64,000 nt of DNA from Niveibacterium microcysteis (GTDB lineage Bacteria; Pseudomonadota; Gammaproteobacteria; Burkholderiales; Rhodocyclaceae): the NCBI RefSeq assembly GCF_017161445.1, contig NZ_CP071060.1, positions 2,356,001 to 2,420,000 of the forward strand. Reading direction: 5' to 3'. The notes under the pieces are model-generated. The model was not told the DNA's origin. It worked only from the letters and a program-made list of their open reading frames with translations, and made no database searches. This document shows, piece by piece, positions 55,573 to 63,709 of this stretch. The position numbers and the translations under genes are program-made. The stretch's first letter is position 1. Every line of letters starts with the position of its first letter.

Positions 55573-56258
55573 GCGCGCCCCTTTGCGAGCAGCGTTTCTC
55601 GGGCACCAGTGAGCGCCGCGAGACTCGCAGTCCAGCCCACGATGCCGCCTTGCGCTCGCACCATATCAAGCGTCGCCTGCTTGAAGTGCGGGAAGTAGCT
55701 GGCGGTGGCCTCTTCGACCAACAGGCAGTTGTAGCCGCGGTCGTTCGCTTCACGCATCGTCGTCTGCACGCAGACCTCGGTGGTGACGCCGGCAAAGATC
55801 AGCGTGTCGACGTTGCGGCGCGCGAGCCATTCGCCCAGATCCGTCGCGTAAAACGCACCCTTGCCCGGCTTGCGCAACACACGCTCGCCCGCCAGGGGCG
55901 CCAGTTCGGGCACGAAGTCGCTACCGGCTTCGCCGTCGATCAAGATGCGGCCCATCGGACCGGCATCGCCGATGCGCTTGCCGGGCGCACCGCGCTGCAG
56001 CTTGGCGGGCGGACAGTCAGACAGGTTCGGCGCATGTGCCTCCTTGGTATGCACGATGCTCATGCGCACACTGCGCGCCCAATCAAGCAACTGCCGCGCA
56101 GGGGCAATGCACCCCGCAAGCTGCGACACATCGTTGCCCAGTGCCTCGCCGAAACCACCCGGCAGCAGGAAGTCGCGCTGCATGTCGATCATGATCAGCG
56201 CGCTGCGCGTGGTCTCGAACCTGAACAGCCCCGGTTGTGCGTCGATGCCCAGTTCCAT
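55569..56258 (-). CDS. BiuH-like cysteine hydrolase, candidate triuret hydrolase
   Basis: 229 residues, isochorismatase-like hydrolase fold. The Asp-Lys-Cys triad is Asp25 (MIDMQRDF), Lys130 (LRKPGKGAF) and Cys163 (TTEVCVQTT), and Gln203 (RAQGG) occupies the place of the substrate-binding glutamine of biuret hydrolase. It is clearly a paralogue of the BiuH two genes upstream but differs around the pocket: SYFPHFKQATLDMV replaces [14 protein letters not shown]. Triuret hydrolase TrtA is a known BiuH relative of this kind, and the operon fits triuret to biuret to allophanate. Ureidoacrylate- or other ureide-amidase activity cannot be excluded. Confidence 0.75.
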   Translation of the reverse strand: MELGIDAQPGLFRFETTRSALIMIDMQRDFLLPGGFGEALGNDVSQLAGCIAPARQLLDWARSVRMSIVHTKEAHAPNLSDCPPAKLQRGAPGKRIGDAGPMGRILIDGEAGSDFVPELAPLAGERVLRKPGKGAFYATDLGEWLARRNVDTLIFAGVTTEVCVQTTMREANDRGYNCLLVEEATASYFPHFKQATLDMVRAQGGIVGWTASLAALTGARETLLAKGRA

Positions 56259-56267
56259 AGCCCCTCC

Positions 56268-57848
56268 CTAAGCGTGCGCCTCACCGGCCATGTAGCGCCC
56301 CAGCGTCGCAACATCGGCGCCGGCGCGCAGGCACTCGTACCCGATCTGCCCTGCGTGCATCACCAGCAGGCGATCCGAAAGCTCCAGCAGTTCGTCCAGG
56401 TCTTCGCTCACCAGCAGCACCGCGCAACCGGCATCGCGCGCCGCGCGCAGCCGGGCGTGGATCGCCGCCACCGCGCGGAAGTCGAGCCCGAACACCGGAT
56501 TGGCCACGATCAACACCCGCACCGGGCCTTGGGCGCCGGCGCTCAGCTCGCGCGCCAGCACGGCGCGCTGCACATTGCCGCCGGAGAGCGAGGCAATCGG
56601 CGCGCCCGGCCCCGGCGTGCGCACACCGAAGTGTTCGATCATGCTGCGCGCCTGCTCGGCGAGTGCCTTGGGCCGCAGCCAGGGGCCGCGTGCGAGCGGC
56701 GCTTTGTCGAAACTGCGCAGCGCCATGTTGTCCGCCACGCTCATCTCGCCCACGCAGGCATTGCGCAGCGGCTCTTCCGGCAGACTGCGGACGCCCAGCG
56801 CCTGCATCTCGTGGCGCCGCTGGCGGTAGGGCTTACCGTCGATCGTGACGCTGCCGCTGAGGTGCCGGCGTTGCCCGAGCAAGGCTTCCACCAGCTCGCG
56901 CTGGCCGTTGCCGGACACGCCCGCAACGCCGACGATCTCGCCCGCCCGCACGCTGAAGCTCGCCTTGTCCACCGCCGGCACGCCGCGATCACCAATCACC
57001 GTGAGCGCGCTGACCCGCAACACTTCGTCACCGGTCGTGTGGCTGGTTGCCGGCGAGGGCTCGGCTTCGGTCGACGCGTCGTCGGCGCCCATCATTGCGA
57101 CGGCCAGGCGATGGGGGTCGGTTTCCGACACCTTTGCCCCGGCCACATGCTTGCCGCGCCGCAGCACCGTCACCGCGTCGGCAAAACGCATCACCTCGCG
57201 GAACTTGTGGGTGATCATCAGCACTGTCAGCTTGCCGGCCTGCGTACGTGTCTGCAGATAGCCCAGCAGCTCGTCGGCCTCCCCCGGGGTGAGCACAGAT
57301 GTCGGTTCGTCGAGGATGATGAAACGGCGTTTGAGGTAGAGCTGCTTGATGATCTCGACCTTCTGCTTCTCACCTGCCGCCAGTTCGCCGGCGAGCGCGT
57401 CGAGCGGCACGCGGAACGGCATCTCGGCGAGCATCGCGTCGAGCGCGGCGCGCTCGCGCTTCCAGTCCAGCAGTGCGGGCAGGCTCGGCTGGGCAAGCAA
57501 CAGGTTCTCCGCCACCGAGAGATTCGGTGCCAGCGTGAAGTGCTGGAACACCATGCCGATGCCCAGCGCGGCTGCTTCGCGCGGGCTGCCGATGCTGCGC
57601 TCGCGGCGGTCGACACTGACGCTGCCGCTATCCGCCGGCTGATAGCCGATCAGGCATTTGACCAGGGTACTCTTGCCGGCGCCGTTCTCGCCCAGCAGGG
57701 CGTGGAAGCTGCCGGCGGCGACATGGATCGACACATCGTCGAGCGCGACGAAGTCGCCGAAGCGTTTCGTGAGGTTGAGTACCTCGACTTCTGCCGCCTC
57801 GCCTTGCGGGGCTTCAACCCCCGGAACAACGATTGCCGATTCGAACAT
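56268..57848 (-). CDS. BMP-type ABC importer ATPase, ureide operon
   Basis: 526 residues with two nucleotide-binding domains. Domain 1: GENGAGKST, LAAGEKQKVEI, FIILDEPTSVLTP. Domain 2: GVSGNGQRE, LSGGNVQRAVLAREL, VLIVANPVFGLD. It is a paralogue of the ATPase in the purine block. The ATG follows GAGG, with ten bases to the biuH stop; a frame 26 codons longer overlaps biuH and is unlikely. It sits between the two cysteine hydrolases, so the transporter and the enzymes are made together. Confidence 0.9.
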   Translation of the reverse strand: MFESAIVVPGVEAPQGEAAEVEVLNLTKRFGDFVALDDVSIHVAAGSFHALLGENGAGKSTLVKCLIGYQPADSGSVSVDRRERSIGSPREAAALGIGMVFQHFTLAPNLSVAENLLLAQPSLPALLDWKRERAALDAMLAEMPFRVPLDALAGELAAGEKQKVEIIKQLYLKRRFIILDEPTSVLTPGEADELLGYLQTRTQAGKLTVLMITHKFREVMRFADAVTVLRRGKHVAGAKVSETDPHRLAVAMMGADDASTEAEPSPATSHTTGDEVLRVSALTVIGDRGVPAVDKASFSVRAGEIVGVAGVSGNGQRELVEALLGQRRHLSGSVTIDGKPYRQRRHEMQALGVRSLPEEPLRNACVGEMSVADNMALRSFDKAPLARGPWLRPKALAEQARSMIEHFGVRTPGPGAPIASLSGGNVQRAVLARELSAGAQGPVRVLIVANPVFGLDFRAVAAIHARLRAARDAGCAVLLVSEDLDELLELSDRLLVMHAGQIGYECLRAGADVATLGRYMAGEAHA

Positions 57849-57858
57849 GGCGCGCGCC

Positions 57859-58554
57859 TCAGGCGTCCGACCACGCGGCCAGCGCAGCGAGCACCGCGGC
57901 CGAATCCGCCACCGCGCCGAACACACCGCCCTGCATCAGCACCATGTTGATCGCGGCAAGGTGATTGTTGTAATCAGTCGCGCCGCAACCATCGGTGACC
58001 AGCAGGCATTCGAAGCCGCGATCGTTCGCTTCGCGCATCGTGGTGTGCACGCACACATCGGTGGTGATGCCGGTGAGCACGATGTTGCGGATACCGCGGG
58101 TGTGCAGCACCAGCTCCAGATCGGTCGCGCAGAAGGAACCCTTGCCGGGTTTGTCGATGATCACTTCGCCCGGCAGCGGGTAGAGCTCGGGGATGATGTC
58201 CCAGCCCGGCTCGCCGCGTACCAGGATACGGCCGCAGGGCCCGGCGTCGCCAATACCCGCGCCGATGCGCTGCGAGCGCCAGCGCTTGTTCGCAGGCAGA
58301 TCCGACAGATCGGGTCGATGGCCCTCGCGGGTGTGGATCACGTGTGCACCGGCTGCGCGGAACTTCGCCAGCAGCTTGCCGATCGGTTCGATCGGCGCGC
58401 GGGTCAGCGAGATGTCGTAGCCCATCGTGTCGACATAGCCGCCCTTGCCGCAGAAGTCGGTCTGCATGTCGATGATGACGAGCGCGGTGTTCGGGGGCGT
58501 CAGCGCGCCATCGAACGGCCAGGGATAGGGCTTGGATTCCAGGGTCAGGCTCAT
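57859..58554 (-). CDS. biuH: Biuret amidohydrolase
   Basis: 231 residues. The triad Asp29 (IIDMQTDF), Lys135 (IDKPGKGSF) and Cys168 (TTDVCVHTT), and Gln208 (LMQGG), occur at exactly the spacing reported for the Rhizobium enzyme (Asp36, Lys142, Cys175, Gln215). [25 protein letters not shown] and [13 protein letters not shown] are near-identical to BiuH. It hydrolyses biuret to allophanate and ammonia, which AtzF then finishes. Genes for cyanuric acid ring opening are not in the window, so biuret may come from outside or from triuret. Confidence 0.92.
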   Translation of the reverse strand: MSLTLESKPYPWPFDGALTPPNTALVIIDMQTDFCGKGGYVDTMGYDISLTRAPIEPIGKLLAKFRAAGAHVIHTREGHRPDLSDLPANKRWRSQRIGAGIGDAGPCGRILVRGEPGWDIIPELYPLPGEVIIDKPGKGSFCATDLELVLHTRGIRNIVLTGITTDVCVHTTMREANDRGFECLLVTDGCGATDYNNHLAAINMVLMQGGVFGAVADSAAVLAALAAWSDA

Positions 58555-58570
58555 GGTCGTGCCTCGGTCA

Positions 58571-59491
58571 TCAGCGATTCAGGGAAAGCTCGCCAGGCGC
58601 GCCCTTGAGGCTGGTATCGCGCGAACAGGTCAGCGCCATCAGCAGCAGGGTCAGCGCGTAGGGCGCAGCATTGAAGAGGTAGTAGCCGGACGAGATGCCG
58701 ACGGACTGCAAGGCCGGTCCGATCGCCCCGGCGGCGCCGAACATCAACGCTGCCAGCACACAGCGGCGCGGCTGCCAGCGCGCGAAGATCACCAGCGCAA
58801 CCGCCATGATCCCCTGCCCGTTCGAGAGCCCTTCGTTCCAGCTGCCCGGATAGAACAGCGACAGGAAGGCGCCGCCCACCCCCGCCAGGGCGCCACCGAA
58901 TACCGTCGCCGCGATGCGGGTCGGGATAACCGCGGCACCGGCCGCGCGTGCGGCGGCCTCGCTATCGCCAACCAGGCGCAGCGTCAGGCCGAGTCGGGTA
59001 TTCGCGAACGCCCAGTGCAGGGCAAACGCCAGCACCAGACCCGCGATGAAGAGCGGGTTGATGTCGAGCGCCGAACGCAGCGCGGGCGAATCGCTCCACG
59101 CCCCGAGGTGAAACGCGGTGAGCGTGGGCGCCTGCGGCTGTATGTAGGCCTTGCCCCAGTAGAAGGCCAAGCCGGTGCCGAGCAGCATCAGGGCAATGCC
59201 GAGCGCGATGTCGTTCACCCGCCGCAAACTCGCGAGCAGCCCATGTAACAGGCCGAACACGGCGCCGGCACCGGCCGCGGCGAGCACCCCGAGCCAGGGC
59301 TGGCCGCTATGCAGCGAGGCGGCGTACGCACTCATCGCCCCCATCACCAGCGTGCCTTCGAGGCCAAGGTTGATGCGCCCCGCTTTCTCGGTGATCGTTT
59401 CGCCCAGGCTCACGAACAGGAAGGGCGTGCTGACGCGAATCGCGCCACCCAGCATGGCCAGCAGCACCGCAGTGATCGCATCGACGTGCAT
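58571..59491 (-). CDS. BMP-type ABC importer permease 2, ureide operon
   Basis: 306 residues. [25 protein letters not shown] is the second-permease hallmark and [17 protein letters not shown] the coupling loop. It resembles the purine-block permease 2 in layout but is divergent in sequence. GGAGG before the ATG sets the start; the frame is open 31 codons further upstream into the previous gene. Ten bases separate it from permease 1. Confidence 0.91.
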   Translation of the reverse strand: MHVDAITAVLLAMLGGAIRVSTPFLFVSLGETITEKAGRINLGLEGTLVMGAMSAYAASLHSGQPWLGVLAAAGAGAVFGLLHGLLASLRRVNDIALGIALMLLGTGLAFYWGKAYIQPQAPTLTAFHLGAWSDSPALRSALDINPLFIAGLVLAFALHWAFANTRLGLTLRLVGDSEAAARAAGAAVIPTRIAATVFGGALAGVGGAFLSLFYPGSWNEGLSNGQGIMAVALVIFARWQPRRCVLAALMFGAAGAIGPALQSVGISSGYYLFNAAPYALTLLLMALTCSRDTSLKGAPGELSLNR

Positions 59492-59501
59492 TGGGGCCTC
59501 C

Positions 59502-60608
59502 TCAAACGCTGACGTCAGTCTTGGCCGCCAGAGCTGGCGTTGGCGAATGCCGCGGCGCTGCCAGCTGCGGCAGCCGCCACGCATGGCCGCGCAGGGTTTC
59601 GATCGCGATCAGCACGACGAACAAGATGCCCTGCAGCACAAGCACGGTGGCGTCCGGCATGTCCAGCCGGCGCTGCAGCAAGCTGCCGGCGGCGCCAATG
59701 CCGCCGATGAGGACCGCGGCGGGGACCACGGCCAGCGGGTTCTGCCGTGCGATGAAGGCGATCAGGATGCCCGCATGGCCGTAGCCGACCAGCACCGACG
59801 CGTTGCATGCGCCATGCACCGCCGCGACTTCGATCATGCCGGCAAGCCCGGCCATGGCGCCGCCAGCAGCGCACAGCCCGATCACCCACGGCGTGACGGC
59901 GAGCCCCGCCATCGCCGCGGCGCGCGGGTTGCCGCCCACCACGCGCACGGCAAAGCCCCACACGGTGAAGTGCAGGAAGACCCAGGCCAGCAGCGCACAC
60001 ACGACACCGACCGCAAGCCCCACATGGACATCGAGCCCCGGCAGTGCGCCCAGCATCGCTTCCGGCGCCAAGGGATAGGTCGAGGGCTTGTTGAGACTGG
60101 CGGGATCGCGCAGCGGACCCTCGACAAAATGATTCATCAAGGCCACCGCGATGTACGACAACAGTAGGCTGGAGATCGTCTCATTGACGCCGCGCCACTG
60201 ACGCAGCGCACCCGCAAAGCCAATCAGCACCCCACCGGCAATCATGCCGGCCAAGGCCATGGCCAGCCACAGCAGCGGGTTCGGGCTGCCCGCCAGTGGC
60301 ACGGCCACCGCCGCGGCGCCCAGCGCGCCAAAGGCCAGCGCCCCTTCGCCGCCGATGATCACCAGCCCTGCGCGCGCTGGCAGCGCAACCGCAAGGCCAG
60401 TGAGAATCAGCGGTGCCGCACGCAGCAGGGTGTTCTGCCAGCCGAATGCATCGCCAAACGCTCCGGCAAAAATGGTTTCGAGCACCTCCAGTGGCGCCTG
60501 CCCTTCCAGCGCCACAAACAGCGAGAACAACATCAACGCGATCGCCAGCGCTGCAACCGGCAGCAGCGCATCGATCAACGGACGTGGGCGGGCAGGCGCG
60601 GCGCTCAT
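59502..60608 (-). CDS. BMP-type ABC importer permease 1, ureide operon
   Basis: 368 residues. GLAVALPARAGLVIIGGEGALAFGA corresponds to the first-permease hallmark and RVVGGNPRAAAMAGLAV to the coupling loop. NHFVEGPLRDPASLN occurs in the periplasmic loop. It begins ten bases after the binding protein gene. Confidence 0.91.
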   Translation of the reverse strand: MSAAPARPRPLIDALLPVAALAIALMLFSLFVALEGQAPLEVLETIFAGAFGDAFGWQNTLLRAAPLILTGLAVALPARAGLVIIGGEGALAFGALGAAAVAVPLAGSPNPLLWLAMALAGMIAGGVLIGFAGALRQWRGVNETISSLLLSYIAVALMNHFVEGPLRDPASLNKPSTYPLAPEAMLGALPGLDVHVGLAVGVVCALLAWVFLHFTVWGFAVRVVGGNPRAAAMAGLAVTPWVIGLCAAGGAMAGLAGMIEVAAVHGACNASVLVGYGHAGILIAFIARQNPLAVVPAAVLIGGIGAAGSLLQRRLDMPDATVLVLQGILFVVLIAIETLRGHAWRLPQLAAPRHSPTPALAAKTDVSV

Positions 60609-60618
60609 CTGCGTGGCC

Positions 60619-61740
60619 TCAGACCGAACCGATCACGCCTTCGACGAGGTAGTTCATCCCCTCAAGCTCGATCGCCTGCTGCGCGAAGCTCTTGCCTGCG
60701 GCGATCACTTCCTTGCCGGTGTTGTCCTTCAGCGGGCCCTTGAAGATCACGAACTCGCCCTTGAGCATTTTCGCCCTCACCTCGTCGGCGGCCTTTCGTG
60801 CCTTGTCGCCCACAGCGGCACCGTAGGGCGACATCTTGACGAAGCCTTCCTTCAGGCCGCCGCGCACGAAGTTCGGGAAGGGTTTGCCTTCCTGCAGCGC
60901 CTTCACGAAGGTGGTGTTGGGGGTCACCCAGTCCCACTCCGCGCCGGTTAGGTAGCCCTTCGGGGCCAGCTTGGCCTGGCTGGCGTGGTAGCCACAGCTA
61001 AAGGCGCCACGGCGCTCGGCGGTTTCAACCACGACCTTGGGGCCATCCACATGGCAGGTCAGCACGTCGCAGCCCTGGTCCAGCAGGCTGTTGGCCGCTT
61101 CCGCTTCCTTCACCGGCATCGCCCAGTCACCGGTGAAGATCACGCGGGTCGTTGCGTTCGGGTTCACCGAGCGCGCGCCCAGGGTGAAGGCGTTGATGTT
61201 GCGCAGCACCTGCGGAATCGGCTTGGCGGCGACGAAGCCGAACTTGCCCGTCTTGCTGGTGAGTCCGGCGACGATGCCGCTCAGGTATTCACATTCATCG
61301 ATGTAGCCAAAGTAGCTCGCGACGTTCTTCGGGTGCTTGCCTTCCGACCACAGGCCGCCACAGTGCGCGATGTGCGCGTTGGGGTACTTCTGCGCCACTT
61401 TCAGCACGTGCGGATCGAAGTAGCCGAACGAGGTGGCGAACACCACGGCGGCCTTGTCCTGCACGATCATCGCTTCCATCGACTTCTGCACCGCAACGGT
61501 TTCCGGCACTTTCTCTTCTTCGATGACCTTCACGCCGGGCAGCTTCTTCAATGCTGCAGCGGCCTGCGCGTGGGCCTGGTTGTATCCGAAGTCGTCGCGC
61601 GCACCGACGTAGATGAACCCGACCGTGATGCCGCCCGCCGCCAGCGCGTCGCGCACCGACGCGGGCAGCAGCCCCAGCGCAGGCGCCGCCGCCGCGGCCT
61701 TGATGAAATTGCGACGCGAAAAGCTGGAACGATCCTGCAT
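60619..61740 (-). CDS. BMP-family ABC transporter binding protein, ureide operon
   Basis: 373 residues. The N-terminus has a twin-arginine motif (SRRNFIKAAAAAPALG), so it is probably Tat-exported, unlike the Sec signal of the purine-block receptor. VGFIYVGARDDFGYNQAHAQ, FATSFGYFDPHVL and AAKPIPQVLRNINAFTLGARSVNPNATTRV are BMP family. A cysteine-rich part (IAHCGG, DECEYL, GCDVLTCHVDG, AFSCGYH) is unusual. First gene of the seven-gene operon; its ligand is inferred to be biuret, triuret or a related ureide because hydrolases for these are interleaved with its transporter genes. Confidence 0.9.
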   Translation of the reverse strand: MQDRSSFSRRNFIKAAAAAPALGLLPASVRDALAAGGITVGFIYVGARDDFGYNQAHAQAAAALKKLPGVKVIEEEKVPETVAVQKSMEAMIVQDKAAVVFATSFGYFDPHVLKVAQKYPNAHIAHCGGLWSEGKHPKNVASYFGYIDECEYLSGIVAGLTSKTGKFGFVAAKPIPQVLRNINAFTLGARSVNPNATTRVIFTGDWAMPVKEAEAANSLLDQGCDVLTCHVDGPKVVVETAERRGAFSCGYHASQAKLAPKGYLTGAEWDWVTPNTTFVKALQEGKPFPNFVRGGLKEGFVKMSPYGAAVGDKARKAADEVRAKMLKGEFVIFKGPLKDNTGKEVIAAGKSFAQQAIELEGMNYLVEGVIGSV

Positions 61741-61808
61741 GGCGTTTCTCCCTGATCGATGTCATTGGCCGGAGGGCGTATCACTGACAGCGCAGTTCTT
61801 GTACGCCG

Positions 61809-61826
61809 TCTTGTATGCAAGATACG
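61809..61826. promoter_or_regulatory. GntR-type operator at the ureide operon promoter
   Basis: TCTTGTATGCAAGATACG contains the palindrome CTTGTATGCAAG, the TTGTATNCAA form bound by FCD-type GntR regulators. It coincides with the predicted transcription start of the operon. A close copy (14 of 18 bases) stands ahead of the atzH-like/gntR operon. Confidence 0.6.
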
Positions 61827-61840
61827 CAAAGCGCGTGCCA
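61825..61840 (-). promoter_or_regulatory. Sigma-54 type -24/-12 promoter for the ureide operon
   Basis: The minus strand reads TGGCACG-CGCT-TTGCG, identical to the consensus TGGCACG-N4-TTGC. The start point would be near 61814, inside the GntR-type palindrome, which would let the regulator block initiation. Confidence 0.72.
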
Positions 61841-62214
61841 GTCTTGCCATCGAAACCACCGCGATGTGCCTGCCAAGGCTGGAGGGCGCGCGGGCAGTAC
61901 GCAGAAGGCTGAGCGGGCAACATGGGTCGTACGGGATGCGCCTGCGGCGCAATCAGGAGTACGTTGGAACCGCCCGATTTACGAGCCGCCTTGGTGCGGC
62001 GCGCACCGTTGGCGTGCTCCATCGCGCAGGAGATCGAGGCGTGACGACGACGAAGGTGTCCGGTGCGACAGCCCGTTCTTAAGGACCGCGAAAGCAGGCA
62101 GCGCGACGGCCCCTCGCCACGTTTCGCGCACAAGGCGACTCCGCCAATGCGAAGAACGGACTTGGTGGCGGAAGCGTCGCGCTTGAGCTGCGCCTACCGA
62201 AGCAGCCGACCTGC
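61841..62214. promoter_or_regulatory. Upstream region of the ureide operon
   Basis: No gene is supported in these 374 bases. GGTGC-N5-GCACC at 61993-62007 is a clean palindrome about 185 bases upstream of the predicted start and could be an enhancer site, although its arms are in the opposite order to the NtrC consensus. Confidence 0.5.
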
Positions 62215-62967
62215 TTAACCGCGCCCTGTCCGGCGCGCTTCGTAGAGCTTATGCAGCGTGATCTTGCGCACCTCTGCGCGGCTCGCCTCGATGTGGGCCG
62301 CAAGTAATGAGGTCGCCCGCTCGCTGCCGCGTCGCCGGATGGCGCGCAGGATCGCGGCGTGTTCCGCGTAGGTGGTCTCGATGCGCTCGCGCTGCGTGAA
62401 ATCGAGGCGCCGCACGATCCGGATGCGCTCGGTCACGTCGGCATGCACCCGCGCCATCTCGGGATTGCCAGCGGCCTCGACCAGCGCCATGTGGAAGGCT
62501 TCGTCCTGTAGCGCCACGCTGCGTCCGTCGTTGTCGCGCTCCGACTCATCGAGGAGCCAATAGGCTTCCAGACGGGTCAAAGCCGAAAGGGATTCCTTGC
62601 GATCGCACAAGCGGCGCACTGACTCCAGTTCGATCAACTGACGCAGGTCGTAGAGGTTCTCGAAGCGATCGAAATCGTAGGGGTTCACGCTCCAGCCGTT
62701 GCGAAACTGAACGCTGAGGAAACCCTCGCGCTGCAACTGGTACAGCGCTTCGCGCACCGGTGTGCGTGACACGCCTAGCCGCTCGGCAAGCTCCGTCTCG
62801 GTAAAGCGGTCGCCGGGGAGAAGCCGAAACTCAGCAATGTCGTCCTTGATCGCGGCATAAACCGCCTGCGCTCGGGTCGCCGGTTGTTCCGCAGCACGCG
62901 CGCCGGCAACGCTGCGGCGCCCCCCTTTCGACGGCGGCTTTGGCTGCGAGGCACGACGCGCTGTCAT
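62215..62967 (-). CDS. GntR-family (FCD) transcriptional regulator
   Basis: 250 residues. After a basic 30-residue tail comes the winged helix (AVYAAIKDDIAEFRLLPGDRF, TELAERLGVSRTPVREALYQL), then an all-helical FCD ligand domain (LYDLRQLIELESVRRL, DEAFHMALVEAAGNPEMARV, EHAAILRAIRRR) with the metal/ligand-binding Asp and His residues. It probably controls the adjacent ureide operon and its own operon through the shared palindrome, with a ureide or breakdown product as effector. The ATG overlaps the stop of the gene before it by four bases. Confidence 0.9.
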   Translation of the reverse strand: MTARRASQPKPPSKGGRRSVAGARAAEQPATRAQAVYAAIKDDIAEFRLLPGDRFTETELAERLGVSRTPVREALYQLQREGFLSVQFRNGWSVNPYDFDRFENLYDLRQLIELESVRRLCDRKESLSALTRLEAYWLLDESERDNDGRSVALQDEAFHMALVEAAGNPEMARVHADVTERIRIVRRLDFTQRERIETTYAEHAAILRAIRRRGSERATSLLAAHIEASRAEVRKITLHKLYEARRTGRG

Positions 62968-63377
62968 GCCTGCGACTCGTTCTTCAGGCTTACATGCGCA
63001 GCAACGATGCGCCAGCCACCATGCTCCGGGAGATCCGATCTCACCCAGGTCTGGCTCTGCCGCCCACCGCCTTCCCTATCGGTATAGCGGAACACCAGGT
63101 TCACCGTACCCAGATCCGTGCCGTACGTGCTGACCTCGCAACGCACGATCCGCCTTGGCGAGCTCTGCAGCGGCAAACTGGCGCGGAAGGCGACCACTGC
63201 GTCGTAGCCGAACTGCTCGTCTGCCAAACCGAAGCGCAGTGTGTTTTCCCCCGGCATGAAGAAACGATCCAACGCAAGGCGATCGTTGCCCACCAGGGCC
63301 ACCTCATAGCGTTCGGCAATCGCCGTCAGCTCATTGCAGATGGCAGGAATATTGATCTGATCCGCAGGAATCGGCAT
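62964..63377 (-). CDS. AtzH-like (DUF3225) small protein
   Basis: 137 residues, SnoaL/NTF2-like fold. RYEVALVGNDRLALDRFFM, LRFGLADEQFGYDAVVAFR, CEVSTYGTDLGTVNLVFRY and GRQSQTWVRSDLPEHGGWRIVAAHVSL match AtzH/HpxZ proteins. AtzH is encoded in cyanuric acid operons beside AtzF and HpxZ in purine catabolism operons; a role at 1-carboxybiuret or another unstable intermediate has been proposed. Both contexts fit here. A GTG one codon earlier is an alternative start. It is the first gene of a two-gene operon with gntR. Confidence 0.78.
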   Translation of the reverse strand: MPIPADQINIPAICNELTAIAERYEVALVGNDRLALDRFFMPGENTLRFGLADEQFGYDAVVAFRASLPLQSSPRRIVRCEVSTYGTDLGTVNLVFRYTDREGGGRQSQTWVRSDLPEHGGWRIVAAHVSLKNESQA

Positions 63378-63395
63378 CACTCACCTTGCGTGCAG

Positions 63396-63413
63396 TTTTG
63401 TGTACAAGATAAG
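63396..63413. promoter_or_regulatory. GntR-type operator at the atzH-like/gntR promoter
   Basis: TTTTGTGTACAAGATAAG shares 14 of 18 bases with the site at 61809-61826, including TTGT-R-T-R-CAAGATA. It lies 18 bases before the atzH-like ATG and implies autoregulation. Confidence 0.58.
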
Positions 63414-63418
63414 AATAA

Positions 63419-63434
63419 CGCAGGTTCCGGGCCA
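63419..63434 (-). promoter_or_regulatory. Weak sigma-54 type match at the atzH-like/gntR promoter
   Basis: The minus strand reads TGGCCCG-GAAC-CTGCG. GG and GC and their spacing are conserved, but two other consensus positions differ. It is adjacent to the operator, as at the ureide operon. Confidence 0.4.
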
Positions 63435-63709
63435 CCGCGCCTGGCGCGCGATTGCGTGCTTCGCGATAGCGCCGCGCGCCAACACTCTGGTTGCGCATAC
63501 GTAGTCCTGCTTCCGTCGGCGAAAGCGCGCCAGTCCTCGCCAAGCGGCGCATCCATGCACCATACGCCAGCGAAGGGACACCGCCAGAGGCACCACCTCG
63601 GTGCCGTGAGGCCAGACGTTGGCCTCATCGATGCATGGGAGAAGGCCGCCAGGTCCGTGGAACGAGACTTGCATAGCTTGCTGCGTTGCAACGTACAAAC
63701 GGAAAGAAC
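63435..63709. other. Divergent intergenic region before the LysR gene
   Basis: 275 bases with no supported gene on either strand. It probably carries the LysR promoter and operator, but I cannot point to a specific T-N11-A site with confidence. GGAAAG at 63701-63706 is the ribosome site for the LysR gene. Confidence 0.45.

Noticed and set aside
61993..62007. NtrC site upstream of the ureide operon (GGTGC-N5-GCACC)
   Set aside because: Arms are in the reverse order relative to the NtrC consensus; kept only as an unassigned palindrome.
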